The translations under genes and the position numbers were made by a program. The notes beneath the pieces were generated by a model, which saw only the letters and a program-made list of their open reading frames with translations, made no database searches and had not been told where the DNA came from. From Pseudomonas sp. FEN (lineage in GTDB: Bacteria > Pseudomonadota > Gammaproteobacteria > Pseudomonadales > Pseudomonadaceae), in contig NZ_CAJFDC010000025.1 of assembly GCF_904067045.1 (NCBI RefSeq), forward strand, positions 1-64,000: a stretch of 64,000 nucleotides of DNA, read 5' to 3'. Within the stretch, counting starts at the first letter, position 1. Each line of letters begins with the position of its first letter. Of this stretch, positions 62,200 to 64,000 are shown one piece after another.

Positions 62200-63360
62200 T
62201 TATGCGCTGGGCTTGAACGACAATATGTCGATGTTCTTTTTGCGAAAACTGCGCTGAGGGGTCAGGCGGAAATACCATTCGCGCAGCCAGCAGACGAATC
62301 TCGACTCGGCCTGTTCGATGCCGCTCATGAACCGCGCGGCATTGACGATCCCATTGACTCGCGGGTGTCGACGCGCCTGGTACTGCGCCAGCGCGCTGCG
62401 AAGGTCTGGTGTTCGCGTCAGGTGATCGGCCAGCACCACGGCATCCTCGATCGCCTGCGCGGCGCCTTGCCCCAGGCTGGGCAGCATCGGATGCGCCGCA
62501 TCGCCCAACAGCACAACATGGCCATCACAGAATTGCTCCACCGGCTCGCGATCCCGGGCATGCATTTTCAATATGGCATTCTCGGGCGTGGCCTCGATGG
62601 CCGCGATGACTTCCGGCGCCCAGCCGGCGTAGGCGTCGAGCACTTCCTGTTTACTGATGCTCAAGGCCGCATCCGCGGCACTGTCGTGGTTGCAGGTTCC
62701 CCACCAGTACGCCTGGCCATTCCCGACATCGCAGAGACCAAAGCGCTTGCCGCGTCCCCAATAATGCGCCACATAGCCTTCGCTCATCACCGGGTGGCTG
62801 AGCGGTGTTACCGCCAGCCAGGCGACATAGCCGGAGGGGCGCGTTGGTGTTTCGCCGAGCATCTGTTGGCGAATCACCGAGTTCAAGCCGTCCGCGCCAA
62901 TCAGCAGATCAGCCTCGTGCGTGCTGCCATCTTCGAACGACACCTTCACCCCATCCGGGCCATGGGCATAACCCACGCAGCGCAGTCCGGTGCTCAGGGT
63001 ATCTGGAGCGAGCTGTTGTGCCAGGGCACGTAGCAGCAATGGGCGTTGGATATTGATATTCGGGTGCCCCAATTGTTCGCCGATCGCGTGGATGGGCATG
63101 CTGGTGATGGGGGCGCCATTTTGCTTCTTGAAGAAAAAATCTCGGATCACCTGGCCTGCCTGTTCCACTGGCACATGGGCATTGATCGAGTGCAGCGCCG
63201 CCATGGCATTGGCCATGACCGACAAGCCGGTGCCACTGGTCCGTAGCGTCTGGGCCGCTTCGAAAACCTTGACCTGCCAGCCGGCCCGCTGCAGCGCCAG
63301 GGCGGCGGTCAGTCCGCCGATGCCGGCACCTGCCACGATGGCTTTCCTGGATTCTGTCAT
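62200..63360 (-). CDS. FAD-dependent monooxygenase (class A)
   Basis: A 386-residue flavin monooxygenase. FAD motif AIVAGAGIGGLTAALALQRAG at the N-terminus, the DG motif LLIGADGLNSVIRQQML and HVVLLGDAAHPMLPSLGQGA for the ribityl contact. This is the p-hydroxybenzoate hydroxylase/urate hydroxylase-like group. It follows a thioesterase-domain gene by 94 bp on the same strand, suggesting a tailoring enzyme of a biosynthetic pathway rather than catabolism. It converges with the RND permease with only 28 bp between. Confidence 0.88.
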   Translation of the reverse strand: MTESRKAIVAGAGIGGLTAALALQRAGWQVKVFEAAQTLRTSGTGLSVMANAMAALHSINAHVPVEQAGQVIRDFFFKKQNGAPITSMPIHAIGEQLGHPNINIQRPLLLRALAQQLAPDTLSTGLRCVGYAHGPDGVKVSFEDGSTHEADLLIGADGLNSVIRQQMLGETPTRPSGYVAWLAVTPLSHPVMSEGYVAHYWGRGKRFGLCDVGNGQAYWWGTCNHDSAADAALSISKQEVLDAYAGWAPEVIAAIEATPENAILKMHARDREPVEQFCDGHVVLLGDAAHPMLPSLGQGAAQAIEDAVVLADHLTRTPDLRSALAQYQARRHPRVNGIVNAARFMSGIEQAESRFVCWLREWYFRLTPQRSFRKKNIDILSFKPSA

Positions 63361-63454
63361 GCTGCGTCACCTATATCATCGGGCCCGGAACGACCGGGCG
63401 TTGGGTCAAGCAGGGCCGTTACTCCTGCTGCGTCACTGCGACCGTCCGTGACGG

Positions 63455-64000
63455 TTACGCGGGCGTTGTCATGGCTTCAACGTTTCTAACCCGCGCCGCA
63501 TCAATACGTGACTTGATGCAGGCGCCCACCCGTTCGATATGCGGCTCGCGCATCATGCTCAAATGGTCGCCCTCCACGGCGATTCGTTCCACCTCTGGCG
63601 CAATCGAGCGCCAGCCACGGTACGGATCGCGAAAGGCGGTACCGACCTGTTCATGGGGGGCTCGCAGCACATCGGGTAACTCGACATCGGCGGCGAACAG
63701 CGTGAGCGGCAAATCCTCTGGCGGGAATCGGTAGTCCAGCAATGATTGCCAGTTGGCCCGAAAGACCCGGTACAGTTGATCGAGTGCCACCAAGGTGATG
63801 CTCGCGTTGAAAATGCCCTGGTCGATGCCATGTTGTTTGATCGCCTCGAAGGCCTCGGTGTCGCTCAGCGAAGAGAAGTCCAGGGCGTGATAGTCGTACT
63901 CTTCCTGGCCATCGCCGCTGAGCAACTCCCACATGAACCAGTTCATGAACTCGCTGCGTTCTATTGAGACCTCGCCCTGCTTGACGCGCACGATGGTGTC
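63455..64000 (-). CDS. Thioesterase domain, C-terminal end (5' part outside window)
   Basis: The reading frame is open to the edge at 64000 and no stop occurs upstream, so the gene starts beyond the window; the GTG at 63991 is not a convincing start. About 178 residues show a thioesterase alpha/beta-hydrolase end: the lid-like GDGQEEYDYHALDFSSLSDT, LPLTLFAADVELP, then the GW strand segment RGWRSIAPEVERIAVEGDHL carrying the catalytic His. This is the typical C-terminus of a non-ribosomal peptide or polyketide synthetase, or of a free type II thioesterase. Which cannot be told without the missing part. Confidence 0.75.
   Translation of the reverse strand, partial: DTIVRVKQGEVSIERSEFMNWFMWELLSGDGQEEYDYHALDFSSLSDTEAFEAIKQHGIDQGIFNASITLVALDQLYRVFRANWQSLLDYRFPPEDLPLTLFAADVELPDVLRAPHEQVGTAFRDPYRGWRSIAPEVERIAVEGDHLSMMREPHIERVGACIKSRIDAARVRNVEAMTTPA

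Noticed and set aside
1..64000. CRISPR arrays, tRNA, rRNA and riboswitches
   Set aside because: No regularly spaced repeats, tRNA cloverleaf or rRNA stretch was recognised; small RNAs cannot be excluded by eye.

Overview
The window looks like chromosome from a Pseudomonas of the P. fluorescens group. The base composition is GC-rich, a Pseudomonas-type REP pair lies at 20349-20423, and there are many LysR and TetR regulators, a full xylose operon and a Nit1C nitrilase cluster. No rRNA, tRNA or CRISPR array was seen.

Layout. 1-4711: the N-terminal part of an Old Yellow Enzyme gene with an 18-bp palindromic operator, a decayed IS3-family transposase, an AT-rich exported cytochrome c, a LysR regulator divergent from an exported metallo-beta-lactamase-fold hydrolase, and a flavin reductase-like protein. 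4712-5312: a 600-bp gap with a perfect Anr/FNR box and two TAGG-N6-CCTA repeats. 5313-12218: a signalling block with CheV, an HD-GYP protein, a small conserved-looking protein, an HD-GYP response regulator and an MHYT hybrid histidine kinase. 12413-17487: a DASS carboxylate transporter with three redox genes that together look like a soluble, NADH-linked fumarate reductase-type enzyme (NuoF-like, FrdA-like and FrdB-like subunits). This is the least familiar system in the window.

17670-25805: the Nit1C cluster, with a divergent sigma-54 activator (nitA) and nitBCDEFGH, linked in this genus to nitrilase-dependent cyanide use. The divergent gap holds a textbook sigma-54 layout: palindromic upstream site, IHF site, -24/-12 promoter. 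25877-31649: a sugar-acid module (IlvD/Edd dehydratase, XylX-like FAH protein, LysR regulator, MFS transporter) whose two intergenic regions share a nearly identical palindrome. 31784-38401: xylAFGH and divergent xylR. 38474-43044: LysR, class III CoA-transferase, HMG-CoA lyase-type enzyme and MFS transporter, probably for catabolism of a branched hydroxydicarboxylate. 43145-44056: a DUF808 membrane protein.

44050-52885: a minus-strand catabolic cluster with a FadL porin, acyl-CoA ligase, FAH hydrolase, extradiol dioxygenase, two TetR regulators and an MhpA-like flavin monooxygenase. It reads as meta-cleavage of a hydroxylated aromatic that releases a carboxylic acid for CoA activation. Its control regions carry two identical-arm operators exactly 150 bp apart and a 34-bp near-perfect palindrome. 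53066-64000: a large winged-helix/ATPase regulator, a 71-residue protein and a tripartite RND efflux pump, facing a flavin monooxygenase and the end of a thioesterase domain. The last two are probably the edge of a natural-product cluster that continues beyond the window.

All functions are read from motifs, gene order and family knowledge; no database search was run.
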